Shown: piece after piece, positions 1-8,894 of the stretch
Layout: the number at the start of each line of letters is the position of its first letter
Position numbering within the stretch: the stretch's first letter is position 1
NCBI RefSeq assembly: GCF_030730865.1
Contig: NZ_JAVALZ010000003.1
Coordinates: forward strand, 186,001-250,000
Direction: 5' to 3'
Source of the DNA: Uliginosibacterium sp. 31-16
GTDB lineage: Bacteria; Pseudomonadota; Gammaproteobacteria; Burkholderiales; Rhodocyclaceae
DNA length: 64,000 nt
Made by a program: the position numbers and the translations under genes
Notes under the pieces: model-generated
The model's input: only the letters and a program-made list of their open reading frames with translations
What the model was told of the DNA's origin: nothing
Database searches by the model: none

Positions 1-2271
1 CAGCTCAAAGGCATCGTTGCCATTCTGTGCGGTGATGATGTTGTAGTTCTCGTGGCGGAACAGACGGTGCATGGCGTTGAGGATCGCCGGTTCATCATCC
101 ACGATGAGCAGGGTCTGCTTGCTGGCTGCGGTGGCAGTCGCTCCCAGATGCAGCCTGGCTTTCTGTGCGAGCAGCTGGGCGATGGCGTCTGGCGCGGCAG
201 GGCGACTGAACAGATAGCCCTGCATTGCGTCGCAGCGTCGGTTGCGCAGGAAGATCGCCTGCGCCTCGGTTTCCACGCCTTCGGCCAGCACCGACAGGTT
301 CAGGCCGTGGGCAATCGCAATGGCGGCGGTGGCAATGGCGGCGTTGGCGGGATTGTGGGTGATGTCGCTGACAAAGCCCTGATCAATCTTGAGTTTGTCG
401 AAGGGGAAACGTGCCACGTAGGCCAGCGAGGAATAGCCGGTGCCGAAATCGTCGAGCGACAGCTTGACCCCTAGTGCCTTGAGTTTGCGACAGGTAGCGA
501 CCGCAGCATCGATATTGTTGATCAGCGCAGATTCGGTGACTTCCAGCTCCAGCAGCTCGGCCGGCAAACCGGTTTCTGCGAGCACGGCCGCAACCTCATC
601 AACCAGCGTGTCGCCGCGGAACTGACGGGTCGACAGGTTGACTGCCACGCGCATGCGGCCTAGCCCCTGATCAAGCCATTCCTTGTTCTGTGCGCAGGCC
701 TGACGCATCACCCAGCTGCCGATGGGTATGATCAGGCCGGTTTCTTCCGCCACCGGAATGAATTCGCCGGGACTGACCATGCCCAGCTCGGCGTTGTGCC
801 AGCGCAGCAGGGCCTCGGTACCGATGATGTTGCCGGAATCCAGATTGTTCTGGGCCTGGTACACCACGCTCAGTTCGTTGCGTGCCAGTGCGCCGCGCAG
901 CTGGGCTTCGATGGCCTGACGACGCCTGGCATCGGCGTCCATGCTGGGCGAGTAGAAGCTGACGCAGTTGCCGCCTTCAAGCTTGGCGCGGATCAGCGCC
1001 GCGTCCGCCGCCTTGAGCAGGGTCTCGCCATCTTCTCCATCGCGTGGCGCGACGCTGATGCCGATGCTGGCGGTGACGATCAGGGGGTGGTTGTCGTGCT
1101 CAAGGGGGCGGGCGATCACGTCCTGCAGACGCTGGGCCAGCAGGATGGCATCTTCGGCTGCATTCAGGTTGCTCAACAGGAAGCAGAATTCGTTACCGGA
1201 AAGACGGGCGACTGTATCGCCCTGGCGGATTTGCTTGGCAAAACGTCGTGCCATGTCGACGAGCACGCGATCCCCGGTGGCCTGACTCAAGGTGTCGTTG
1301 ATCAGGCGGAAACGGTCCAGGTTCACCAGGATCGCCGCCGAGCAGCGCCCGCTGCGTCTCGAGGCGACCAGGGATTGCTCCATGCGGTCGAGGAACAGGC
1401 TGCGGTTGGGCAGGCCGGTCAGCGGATCGAACTGGGTGAGCTGGTTGATGCGGTCGACCAGACGTTTCTGTTCGGCAACGTAGCCGAACTGGCCGACGTA
1501 ATGGCTTGGCTGACCAGCTTCGTCAAGAACGCTGCTGATGCGCAGCCACTCGGTATAGGTGCTGCCATCCTTGTGCCGGTTGATGATCTCACCTTGCCAG
1601 CAGCCGTTTTCAACAATGGCCTGCCACATGGCAAGGTAATACTCCGGGTCTTGCTGGCCGGATTTGAGGATGCGCGGATTGTGGCCCTTGACCTCGGCCA
1701 GCGTGTAGCCGGACATCTGGGTAAACGTGTCGTTGACCAGCAGGATGTTGCCGGCCGCATCGGTGACACAGATCCCGTCCCGGCTGCCGCGCAGGACTGC
1801 CAGCGCAAGCTGGAGCTCGTTGTCGGGCGCCTGGTAACTGGCCATCGTGGCGTGGTACTGGACGGCAATCCTGATCGCCGCGGGCAGACGCAGCAAGGCT
1901 TCGTCACACAGACAGTCAGCAGCGCCCTGCCACATGGCCTGGGCGGCAAAACCGACCAGTTCTTCAGCGCAGCACAGCATGATCACAGGCAGTGATCCGG
2001 GGTGGCGGCGCACCCGCTGCAGCAGCATCAGGCCGGCAGGCCCGGAGTCTTCGCTGGCGATGCTCAGATTCGGGTGCTGTGCGCACAGCAGACAATCCGC
2101 ATCGGCATGTTCCAGCGCCTGCTCCAGTTCGCCGAGCTGGTTGAGTGGGGTGAGGTTGAATGCTTCTCCCGAGGCGTGCAGCACGGCACTGATGGTGTCA
2201 TACAGCGGCGGATCAGCATCGATCAGCAATACCTGAATGGGAGAGGTGGATGCAGGTCTGTTCATGTTCAT
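1..2271 (-). CDS. REC-like/PAS/GGDEF/EAL/REC signalling protein (3' end outside window)
   Basis: Predicted cyclic-di-GMP phosphodiesterase-type regulator; 757 codons are visible and the C-terminus lies beyond the left edge. Order: degenerate receiver-like domain (1-130), PAS (about 144-258), GGDEF (268-425), EAL (about 470-710), then a second receiver starting with LLIVDDEP. The GGDEF signature reads SGNEF (358-362), so cyclase activity is doubtful. The EAL side keeps EALLRW (486-491), DDFGTGYSS and AEGVET, so phosphodiesterase activity is plausible. The ATG at 2271 overlaps the stop of the upstream HD-GYP gene (ATGA), which fixes the start and implies translational coupling. No membrane segment is seen. 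The phospho-acceptor Asp of the terminal receiver is outside the window. Confidence 0.9.
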   Translation of the reverse strand, partial: MNMNRPASTSPIQVLLIDADPPLYDTISAVLHASGEAFNLTPLNQLGELEQALEHADADCLLCAQHPNLSIASEDSGPAGLMLLQRVRRHPGSLPVIMLCCAEELVGFAAQAMWQGAADCLCDEALLRLPAAIRIAVQYHATMASYQAPDNELQLALAVLRGSRDGICVTDAAGNILLVNDTFTQMSGYTLAEVKGHNPRILKSGQQDPEYYLAMWQAIVENGCWQGEIINRHKDGSTYTEWLRISSVLDEAGQPSHYVGQFGYVAEQKRLVDRINQLTQFDPLTGLPNRSLFLDRMEQSLVASRRSGRCSAAILVNLDRFRLINDTLSQATGDRVLVDMARRFAKQIRQGDTVARLSGNEFCFLLSNLNAAEDAILLAQRLQDVIARPLEHDNHPLIVTASIGISVAPRDGEDGETLLKAADAALIRAKLEGGNCVSFYSPSMDADARRRQAIEAQLRGALARNELSVVYQAQNNLDSGNIIGTEALLRWHNAELGMVSPGEFIPVAEETGLIIPIGSWVMRQACAQNKEWLDQGLGRMRVAVNLSTRQFRGDTLVDEVAAVLAETGLPAELLELEVTESALINNIDAAVATCRKLKALGVKLSLDDFGTGYSSLAYVARFPFDKLKIDQGFVSDITHNPANAAIATAAIAIAHGLNLSVLAEGVETEAQAIFLRNRRCDAMQGYLFSRPAAPDAIAQLLAQKARLHLGATATAASKQTLLIVDDEPAILNAMHRLFRHENYNIITAQNGNDAFEL

Positions 2272-3596
2272 GCCCGCACGCAAACCACCAGCGGCCTGCC
2301 GTAAGAATGTTCGTAATCGCGGATCTGCCGGATCAGCAGCTCATCCAGCACGTACTCGGTGGCCAGCAAGAGCATGCCGTCCGGGCTGTACAGATCGCGT
2401 GAGAGCACCATGCCCACTTCCAGCTGGGCGCCACCCATGCGCTTTTCGAGCACGGGTTTGCGCGGGGCGCGGCCAACCAGCGTACCAAAAGCCTCGACCA
2501 CTGCCGGGTCGTAGCGGAATCGGCTGCCCTCGAGCACCCAGCCTTTGGCCTCGTCCACACTCATGCGTTTGATGCTGAGGGTGCCGAGCTGGGCCGCGTC
2601 GTAGTCATTGGCCAGGGCGAGGATGCGCGCGCCCAGCGGGATCTTGTCACCGGCCAGACCGTCGGGGAATCCCTGTCCATCCCAGCGCTCATGATGGCTG
2701 CGGATGATCTCGGCGACCCCGCGCAACTCGGGCATCGACATCAGGGCGGCGGCGCCGTTGAGCGGGTGTTTGCGGGCGACGCCGATTTCATCTGCGCTCA
2801 TGTGGCTGATGGGTTTGGTCAGCAGCGGGTCCGGATAGCCGATCTTGCCGATGTCGTGCAGCAGCCCGGCGAGCAGTATCTCGTGGGTCTCGGCGGGGGG
2901 CACCTTCATCTTTTCGGCCAGATGGCGGGCGACGTCGGCAACGCGGCGGCTATGACCGGCCAGTGCCGGCGCACGCATTTCGATCAGGTTGGAGAGGATC
3001 TGCACCGAGGTGAAGAAGGTCTTCTTGAGCTTCTCCATGGCCAGCGAAATTTCCTGATTGGCGATCTGCAGTTCTTCCGTGCGGATGCGAACCTTGTCTT
3101 CCAGCGTCGCGTTGAGCTCGCGCAGGCTTTCGTTCTGGGCCTGTGTCAGGGCTTCGAGGCGGTTTTTTTCGCGCTGCAGGCCGCACAGCTCCAGCGCCTG
3201 GGCCAGGGTCTTGAGCAGCTCGGTGTCGTCCCAGGGCTTGGCAATGTAGCGGTAGATGCCACCTTCGTTGATCGCGGCAATTGCCGAACTGACCTCGGCA
3301 TAGCCCGTGAGCAGCAGGCGCATGGTGGCAGGCCAGCGTTCGCGTGTCAGGGCCAGCAGTTCGGCCCCATTCATGCCGGGCATGCGCATGTCGGAAATGA
3401 TCAGGTCGACCGGCTGGGCTTCGAGCAGCGTCAGTGCGGCGCCGCCGCTTTCGGCCGTGAGCACGCTGTAGCCGGACGGGCGTAACAGGCGGCGCAGGGC
3501 ACTGAGCACGTTGGGCTCGTCGTCGACGAGCAGGATCACGGGGGCTACGGAGAAGCCGGGAGGATAGGTCGGGGCGAAGGTCCCGGGTTCAGTCAT
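2268..3596 (-). CDS. Response regulator with HD-GYP-type phosphohydrolase domain
   Basis: 442 residues. Receiver domain at 20-135 with phospho-acceptor D69 (ISDMRMPGM), a coiled linker (140-200), and an HD-GYP-type domain (about 205-375) with HDIGK at 247-251 and HHERWDGQGFP at 301-311. The GYP tripeptide is GFP here. HD-GYP proteins usually hydrolyse cyclic-di-GMP. The start is placed at the ATG at 3596, directly before the receiver fold; a longer in-frame extension upstream runs through repeat DNA and is unlikely to be translated. It lies 145 bp after the PAS kinase gene and overlaps the next gene by ATGA. It probably receives phosphate from one of the two kinases encoded upstream. Confidence 0.9.
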   Translation of the reverse strand: MTEPGTFAPTYPPGFSVAPVILLVDDEPNVLSALRRLLRPSGYSVLTAESGGAALTLLEAQPVDLIISDMRMPGMNGAELLALTRERWPATMRLLLTGYAEVSSAIAAINEGGIYRYIAKPWDDTELLKTLAQALELCGLQREKNRLEALTQAQNESLRELNATLEDKVRIRTEELQIANQEISLAMEKLKKTFFTSVQILSNLIEMRAPALAGHSRRVADVARHLAEKMKVPPAETHEILLAGLLHDIGKIGYPDPLLTKPISHMSADEIGVARKHPLNGAAALMSMPELRGVAEIIRSHHERWDGQGFPDGLAGDKIPLGARILALANDYDAAQLGTLSIKRMSVDEAKGWVLEGSRFRYDPAVVEAFGTLVGRAPRKPVLEKRMGGAQLEVGMVLSRDLYSPDGMLLLATEYVLDELLIRQIRDYEHSYGRPLVVCVRA

Positions 3597-3632
3597 GTCG
3601 CCTGCCTCGTGAAGGTATGGGGGTGAATTCTG

Positions 3633-3709
3633 ACCTGCCCGAACAGCCGCGCGCAGCCTGCCTGTGCGGGCAGGGTGTCTGGAGAGACACGCCAGAAGCG
3701 GCTCTTGAC
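3633..3709. repeat. REP/BIME-like intergenic repeat, copy 1
   Basis: Read on the minus strand this carries the family core GAGCCGCTTCTGGCG followed by CTCTCCAGACACCCTGCCCG. It lies in the 145-bp gap between the PAS kinase and HD-GYP genes, where it could attenuate or process the operon transcript. Confidence 0.6.
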
Positions 3710-3741
3710 GATGCTCTTGCAGATGATAGCCACCATCGAAT

Positions 3742-5025
3742 TCATGGCGCCCCCTCGCCGGTATGTGGCGGGTGACGGGGCTTGATCGGCAGGATGATGC
3801 GTACGGTGGTGCCGGCCCCGGGGGCGCTGTCGATCTTGATGTCACCGCCGTGGCGCTGCACCGTACCGTAGGCGACCGACAGGCCCAGACCACTGCCGGC
3901 GCCTACCGGCCGGGTGGTGAAGAACGGGTCGAAGATGTGGGGCATGTTATCGGCGGCGATGCCGCATCCCGTGTCCTGGATTTCGATGACAACAAACTCG
4001 CCGTCGCGTTTCGTCCGCAGCGTGATGCGGCCGCGATCTGCGATGGCTTGCGCGGCATTGAGCAGCACGCTCATGAGCACCTGGTTGATTTCGGAGGCCA
4101 GGCAGAACACGCCGGGAATGTCGCCGTAGTCGCGCTGCAGCTCGCAACGCCCACTGAACTCTCGGCTGAGTACATCCAGTGTGCTTTCCAGACAATGATG
4201 CAGGTCGATCTCGGACCACTGGTATTCATTGCCCTCGCGTGAGAAGTCCTTGAGGCTTTTGACGATCTTGCGCACGCGCTCGACACCCTGGCGCGATTCG
4301 CTGAGCAGATCCTGCACGTCGTCACGCAGATAGGCATAGTCGATGGATTGCTTGAGCAGAGCCAGTGGCGCCAGTCGTTCGGCGGGAATGCTGCCGTCCT
4401 GCTCCAGCGCTTCGTAGTGTTCGATCAGGCGTAGCAGGGCATGAACGTGTTTTTCCAGACTGCTCAGGTTGGAGGAAACGAAGCCGATCGGGTTGTTGAT
4501 TTCATGGGCCATGCCCGCGGCAAGCTGGCCGACCGAAGCAAGTTTTTCGTTTTGCAGCAACTGGCCATGGGCCTTGTCCAGACGCAGATTGAGGGCGTCC
4601 AGATCCTGAAAGGCTTTGAGCAGTGCTGCCTGACTGCCCTTGCGCTCGGCGATGTCGCGGAAGATGACGATTGCGCCACCCTGCGCGGGCAAAGGGTTGG
4701 CGGTGAGCTCAACGTCCAGCGCGTGACCATCCTTGTGCCAGAACACGTCTTCGATGAAGCAGAAGGCGCCGCCACGGGCGAGCCAGGCGAAGGGGCTTTC
4801 CGCCGCCGGGTAGGGCGAGCCGTCGCGACGCCGGGCTTGCAGGCAGGTGTGAAGGTTTTGCGTGATCAGTTCATCCGCGCCGTAGCCCAGCAGATAGCAC
4901 GCGGCACGATTGGCATAGGTGATGGCGTGTGTGGCATCCAGTGCCAGAACACCTTCGGTGATGGTGTCGAGGATCTGCAGCATGAAGGACTGCATTTCAG
5001 CCGTGACGGGCGCCTCCCTGTTCAT
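3742..5025 (-). CDS. Cytoplasmic PAS sensor histidine kinase
   Basis: 427 residues. A PAS domain (about 10-130) is followed by a short helix and the dimerisation/phospho-acceptor motif AHEINNPIGF with H174. The ATPase domain has the N box near 314-328, DTGCGI at 351-356 and GSGLGLS at 377-383. The kinase class with HEINNP after NEKLASVGQLAAG is common in cytoplasmic sensors. No signal peptide or transmembrane helix is present, so it must sense an internal signal or another protein. Its ATG overlaps the stop of the DctP-like gene (5022-5025), indicating coupled translation with that binding protein. The likely phosphorylation target is the HD-GYP regulator encoded next. Confidence 0.92.
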   Translation of the reverse strand: MNREAPVTAEMQSFMLQILDTITEGVLALDATHAITYANRAACYLLGYGADELITQNLHTCLQARRRDGSPYPAAESPFAWLARGGAFCFIEDVFWHKDGHALDVELTANPLPAQGGAIVIFRDIAERKGSQAALLKAFQDLDALNLRLDKAHGQLLQNEKLASVGQLAAGMAHEINNPIGFVSSNLSSLEKHVHALLRLIEHYEALEQDGSIPAERLAPLALLKQSIDYAYLRDDVQDLLSESRQGVERVRKIVKSLKDFSREGNEYQWSEIDLHHCLESTLDVLSREFSGRCELQRDYGDIPGVFCLASEINQVLMSVLLNAAQAIADRGRITLRTKRDGEFVVIEIQDTGCGIAADNMPHIFDPFFTTRPVGAGSGLGLSVAYGTVQRHGGDIKIDSAPGAGTTVRIILPIKPRHPPHTGEGAP

Positions 5026-5966
5026 GTGGAGACCTCCGGAGGCTGGCGCATGTGCTCAACCATGTCGAGAAAAGTGCGGGTGCGTGCTTCACCGAACCGT
5101 GTCGCCAGATGGTGCCGGGCACCCGTCATGGCCTGGCGGAAGGGCGCCCGCTCCGGCAACACGATCTGCATGCCGAAACCAAGCAGCTCCTCCAGTTGTG
5201 CCGCTTGTTGCGACCGTACCAGCGAACACATGGCCCGGGCTGCGTGATGCGACTCTTCACTGATGATCTGCTGGTGCTCGGTGCTGAGTGATTCGAAGTT
5301 CTTGCGGTTGACGATGTGCAGCATGGCGCCGTAGCTGTAGTCGAGCAGTGTGAGGTGACACTGGTTTTCGTAAAGCCGGTAAGCGCGGATGATGGCGACC
5401 GGATTCTCCTGGCCATCGACCAGGCCTTGGCGGATGACCGAGGCGAGCTGGGCGAATTCGACGATGACGGGCACGCAACCCAGCGCAAGCATGGCCTCTT
5501 GGTATTGCAGGATCGGCGGCACGCGGATGCGCAGTCCGTGCATGTCATCCGGGTTCAGGATGGGGTGGCGGTTGTTGCTGATCTGGCGAAAGCCCCATTC
5601 CCAGCTTGAAAGGCTGTGCAGGCCGCGCTGTCGCAGATCGGGCATGGCCCAGTCGGCAAACGGGCCATTGAGCACGCGGTCGGCGTGGGCCAGATCGTCG
5701 AACACGAAAGGCATGCCGACGCAGCCGAATTTGGGCAGCAACTCGCACAGGCGATCCATGGGCGCTAGTGCCATGTCGGCCTCGCCGGCCATGACCATGC
5801 GTAGCATGGCCGGGATATTGCCCAGCGCACTGCCGGGCATGTCGGCAATGTTCAGCAGGCCGCCGCTGCGCTGGGCAACGCGTTCGCCAAACTGCTGGAT
5901 GGCAAAGCGGGTGGCCGGATCGTCGCCTGTGTGGTGCGCGAGCAGAAGGGTCTTGAAGCTGCTCAT
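5022..5966 (-). CDS. DctP-type TRAP solute-binding protein without signal peptide
   Basis: 314 residues with the fold signature of TRAP-transporter substrate-binding proteins (DctP/TakP type): LLLAHHTGDDPATRFAIQQF at the N-terminus, a central GFRQISNNRHPILNPDDMHG stretch with GLRIRVPP, and FAQLASVIRQGLVDGQENP. Family members are normally exported, but here the first residues already match the mature domain. The ATG overlaps the upstream kinase stop (5963-5966) and the gene's own stop overlaps the next kinase start (5022-5025). No DctQ/DctM permease gene is nearby. The inference is a cytoplasmic ligand sensor, perhaps for a carboxylate, serving the two soluble kinases. A wrong start or an unusual export route cannot be excluded. 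Confidence 0.85.
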   Translation of the reverse strand: MSSFKTLLLAHHTGDDPATRFAIQQFGERVAQRSGGLLNIADMPGSALGNIPAMLRMVMAGEADMALAPMDRLCELLPKFGCVGMPFVFDDLAHADRVLNGPFADWAMPDLRQRGLHSLSSWEWGFRQISNNRHPILNPDDMHGLRIRVPPILQYQEAMLALGCVPVIVEFAQLASVIRQGLVDGQENPVAIIRAYRLYENQCHLTLLDYSYGAMLHIVNRKNFESLSTEHQQIISEESHHAARAMCSLVRSQQAAQLEELLGFGMQIVLPERAPFRQAMTGARHHLATRFGEARTRTFLDMVEHMRQPPEVST

Positions 5967-7774
5967 GACGGGCTGGCCTCCTCAGGCGCGGTTTCGGGCT
6001 GGCAAACCGGCAGGGTGATCCTGAATGTGGTGCCTTCGCCGGGCGTAGAACACACTTCAATCTTGCCGTGGTGCTTGTGCACGATGCCGTAGGACAGCGA
6101 CAGGCCAAGGCCGGTGCCTTTGCCCACCGGTTTGGTGGTGAAGAAGGGGTCGAAGATGCGGCTCATCACCTCCGGTGACATGCCACAGCCGTTGTCGCTG
6201 ATCTCGATCCAGACATGTTCGTTTTCAGCTCCGGTACGCACGCGGATCGTGCCGCGCGCCTCGGGCTTGATGGCATGCGCTGCGTTGACCAGCAGATTCA
6301 TGAAGACCTGGTTGAGCTGCGAGGGCAGGCACTGGATCTGCGGCAGCACGCTGAACTCGCGTACCACATCGGCCTTGTATTTGATCTCGTTGTTGACCAC
6401 GTTGAGCGTGGACTCCAGACCGCGGTGCAGATCAACCCATTGCCAGTCGGCGCTGGCATCGACGTGGGAAAAGTCTTTCAGATCCTGCACGATCTTGCGT
6501 ACCCGTTCGATTCCCTCGCGCGATTCGCGCATCAGGTCAAGCAGGTCGGTTTTCAGGTAGTCCAGATCGATGCTCTGGCGTAGCGTGGCGAGTTCTGCGC
6601 GCAGGCTGTCATTGCAGATGTCCGGCTCGGCCTGGACGTAGGCGTCGATGAGCCTGAGCAGGTCGGCGAGGTAGGTCTGCAGGCTGCCGAAATTGGAGAA
6701 TACGTAGCCGATGGGATTGTTGATCTCGTGCGCCACGCCGGCGGCAAGCTGGCCGATGGACGCCAGTTTTTCGTTCTGTACCAGCTGCTGCTGACTCTGT
6801 ACGAGGCGATCCTGGGTTTCGTGCAGCTGTGCATTGAGCGCGGTGACTTCCATCAGATGCTGCTGCATCTCGCCTTCGATCTGTTTGCGCCGGGTGATGT
6901 CGAATTCGAGTGCGGTTTTGGCTTCGCGCAACTCGCGGGTGCGCTCGGTGACCAGTTGTTCGGCGGCCTCGCGGGCGTTGCGCAATTCCTTTTCGGCGGC
7001 TTTGCGATCAGTGATGTCGATCAGGGTTTCGATGGCGCCGATGATCTCGCCGCCCGCATCGCGCAGCGGGGTGGCCGCCACATGCATCCAGCGCGCCGGG
7101 ATATTGCCATGCTCTGCAACATACAGTTCGGCCTCGAAAGCGCCGTCCGTGGCGGGCGATTTCCACAGGCGCCCGTTGAATTTCTGGCGCAAGCCGTCTT
7201 CGTCAACCGGATTCATGACCCAGTCTGCGAGCAACTGGCCCTTGCCTGCGCCCAGAGCGCTGCCGGCGTCGTCGCTGCCGATCAGATGGTTGGCCGGGAT
7301 GCCGGTGATCACTTCGCAGGCGCGATTCCAGTGCGTGACGCAGTGGTCCTTGTCGAGAACAAAAGTGCCGACCGGATAACCTTCGATGATTTCGGTGAGC
7401 AGTTGCAGCATCGATGCTTCGGCGCCCTCGGCGCGCATGCGCGAAGTGACATCGGTACAGGTGGCAATCTGGACCGTGCGGCCTTCGAAGTCGGTGGGCT
7501 GCATGCTGACTTCAAACCAGCGATCGCTGCCGTCCTTCATCGGCCAAGGCAAGGCGTCGGCCCAGCTCTGGCCGAGGGTGAAGTCGATCCACGCATCGCC
7601 ACCGAGTTCGCGCAGGCTTCTGGCCTGCAGTTCGCGCAGGTTCATCCCGACTATGCGGGAGAATTTGGTGTTGGCAAACAGCACCGACTCAGCGTCGATC
7701 ACGAGGATGCCGACATCGACCAGATCCAGCAGCAGGAAGCTTTGCCAGTGCAGGGGCTCCAGATTCTTGATCAT
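5963..7774 (-). CDS. Cytoplasmic PAS-PAS sensor histidine kinase
   Basis: 603 residues. Two PAS domains (about 10-110 and 120-258), a long coiled coil (258-335), then the phospho-acceptor motif AHEINNPIGYVF with H349 and a complete ATPase domain (DNGCGM, GTGLGLS). It resembles the second kinase of the cluster downstream of the coiled coil, which suggests duplication. No membrane segment. The start is the ATG at 7774, which overlaps the stop of the upstream response-regulator gene (ATGA); longer in-frame extensions would run back through that gene. Its stop overlaps the DctP-like start. Confidence 0.92.
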   Translation of the reverse strand: MIKNLEPLHWQSFLLLDLVDVGILVIDAESVLFANTKFSRIVGMNLRELQARSLRELGGDAWIDFTLGQSWADALPWPMKDGSDRWFEVSMQPTDFEGRTVQIATCTDVTSRMRAEGAEASMLQLLTEIIEGYPVGTFVLDKDHCVTHWNRACEVITGIPANHLIGSDDAGSALGAGKGQLLADWVMNPVDEDGLRQKFNGRLWKSPATDGAFEAELYVAEHGNIPARWMHVAATPLRDAGGEIIGAIETLIDITDRKAAEKELRNAREAAEQLVTERTRELREAKTALEFDITRRKQIEGEMQQHLMEVTALNAQLHETQDRLVQSQQQLVQNEKLASIGQLAAGVAHEINNPIGYVFSNFGSLQTYLADLLRLIDAYVQAEPDICNDSLRAELATLRQSIDLDYLKTDLLDLMRESREGIERVRKIVQDLKDFSHVDASADWQWVDLHRGLESTLNVVNNEIKYKADVVREFSVLPQIQCLPSQLNQVFMNLLVNAAHAIKPEARGTIRVRTGAENEHVWIEISDNGCGMSPEVMSRIFDPFFTTKPVGKGTGLGLSLSYGIVHKHHGKIEVCSTPGEGTTFRITLPVCQPETAPEEASPS

Positions 7775-8631
7775 GTGTGCGGGCCCGGATAAATGGCGAT
7801 GAGCTGCCCCTGCCTGCGGTGTGAAAGGGTTTGCCGCTGCACGACATACGTCTGATCCTGCAGCGCGACGGTGATGCGCTCCGGGCTCGGGGCGTCGAGC
7901 AGGGCCGCTATCGGTGCCGGCAGCATGGGGGCGGCGGGTTTGCACAGGGTCAGCGGTCCTGGCAGCAGTCCCAGTGCAGCCCGGTTGGCGAATACGAGCA
8001 GGCCGCTGTCATCAATGCCGAGAAGCGCTACAGGCAGGTCGTGAACGATTTCCTGCAGGTTCTGCAGGGCATCCTGGGTAAAGTCGGCGCGTTCGGCGAG
8101 TTGCTGGTTGGCGTGGGCAAGCTCTTCGTTGACCTCGACGAGCATGGCCTGGAGCATGCGGTTCTCGTCCTGCACCCACTTGTGGCTCAAGGCTTCCTTG
8201 ATCGACAGGCGCAGGATTTCGTCGTCCCAGGGTTTGGTCAGGAATTTGTAGACCGCCCCGTCGTTGATGGCGGCGGTGACGCTGTCCAGATCGGTGTAGC
8301 CGGACAGGATGATGCGTACGCTGTGCGGGCTCAGTTCGCGCGCCTTGCCCAGAAATACGGTGCCGACCATGTTGGGCATGCGCTGGTCGGAGATGATGAC
8401 GTCGACTTTCTCGGTGGCCAGAATGTCCAGCCCGGCCTGGCCACTGCCGGCACACAGGAGGTGATAGCCATCCTTGCGCAGCAGGCGGCGCAGGGCGGCA
8501 AGAATGTTTTCTTCATCATCGACCAGGAGCAGGGTGCTGGGCTTGATCTCGATGCTTGAGTTTCCCGGCCCTTGAATGGTTTCCATGAAGCCCTCGCTGA
8601 ACTGGATTTCATCGGGGCGACGACCCTTCAC
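7771..8631 (-). CDS. Response regulator with C-terminal PAS-like region
   Basis: First gene of the signalling operon, 286 residues from the GTG at 8631; an in-frame ATG at 8586 is an alternative start. AGGGGA lies seven bases before the GTG and GAGGG five bases before the ATG, so both are possible. Receiver domain with LLLVDDEENIL and phospho-acceptor D82 (IISDQRMPNM), ending in KFLTKPWDD. A coiled linker (about 145-175) leads to a short PAS-like segment (ALLGIDDSGLLVFANRAALG). There is no DNA-binding domain, so output is probably by protein contact. The receiver is close in sequence to that of the HD-GYP protein. Confidence 0.88.
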   Translation of the reverse strand: MKGRRPDEIQFSEGFMETIQGPGNSSIEIKPSTLLLVDDEENILAALRRLLRKDGYHLLCAGSGQAGLDILATEKVDVIISDQRMPNMVGTVFLGKARELSPHSVRIILSGYTDLDSVTAAINDGAVYKFLTKPWDDEILRLSIKEALSHKWVQDENRMLQAMLVEVNEELAHANQQLAERADFTQDALQNLQEIVHDLPVALLGIDDSGLLVFANRAALGLLPGPLTLCKPAAPMLPAPIAALLDAPSPERITVALQDQTYVVQRQTLSHRRQGQLIAIYPGPHT

Positions 8632-8689
8632 CGGGCATTCCCCTGTGGAGGTTTATCGGCTCAAGCGGCGGGGACTTGAAGTCCCGAAG

Positions 8690-8826
8690 AGGCAGGCCTG
8701 CCTGAGCGGACAGGGTTGAATCCGAGGGGCGTCAGATGCCCCCGCGGCATGCCCGGAAAGCCGCTTCTGGCGGACCTCTCCGGGCTGAGTGGCTGGAGAG
8801 TGTTGTCAGAATGGGGTCTTCAGGCA
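8690..8826. repeat. REP/BIME-like intergenic repeat, copy 2
   Basis: Contains CCCGGAAAGCCGCTTCTGG and GCGGACCTCTCCGGG (8752-8784), which fold into a hairpin, with the spacer module CCTGCCTGAGCGGACAGGG on the left. It fills most of the 263-bp gap between the promoter side of the signalling operon and the 3' end of glnE; no gene is seen there. Confidence 0.65.
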
Positions 8827-8894
8827 TGCACGCTGAAGGCCCAGTCTGGATGAGGGTCTCCAGTCAGGGCGTGTTGAACATAGGTCTTTCTGGA

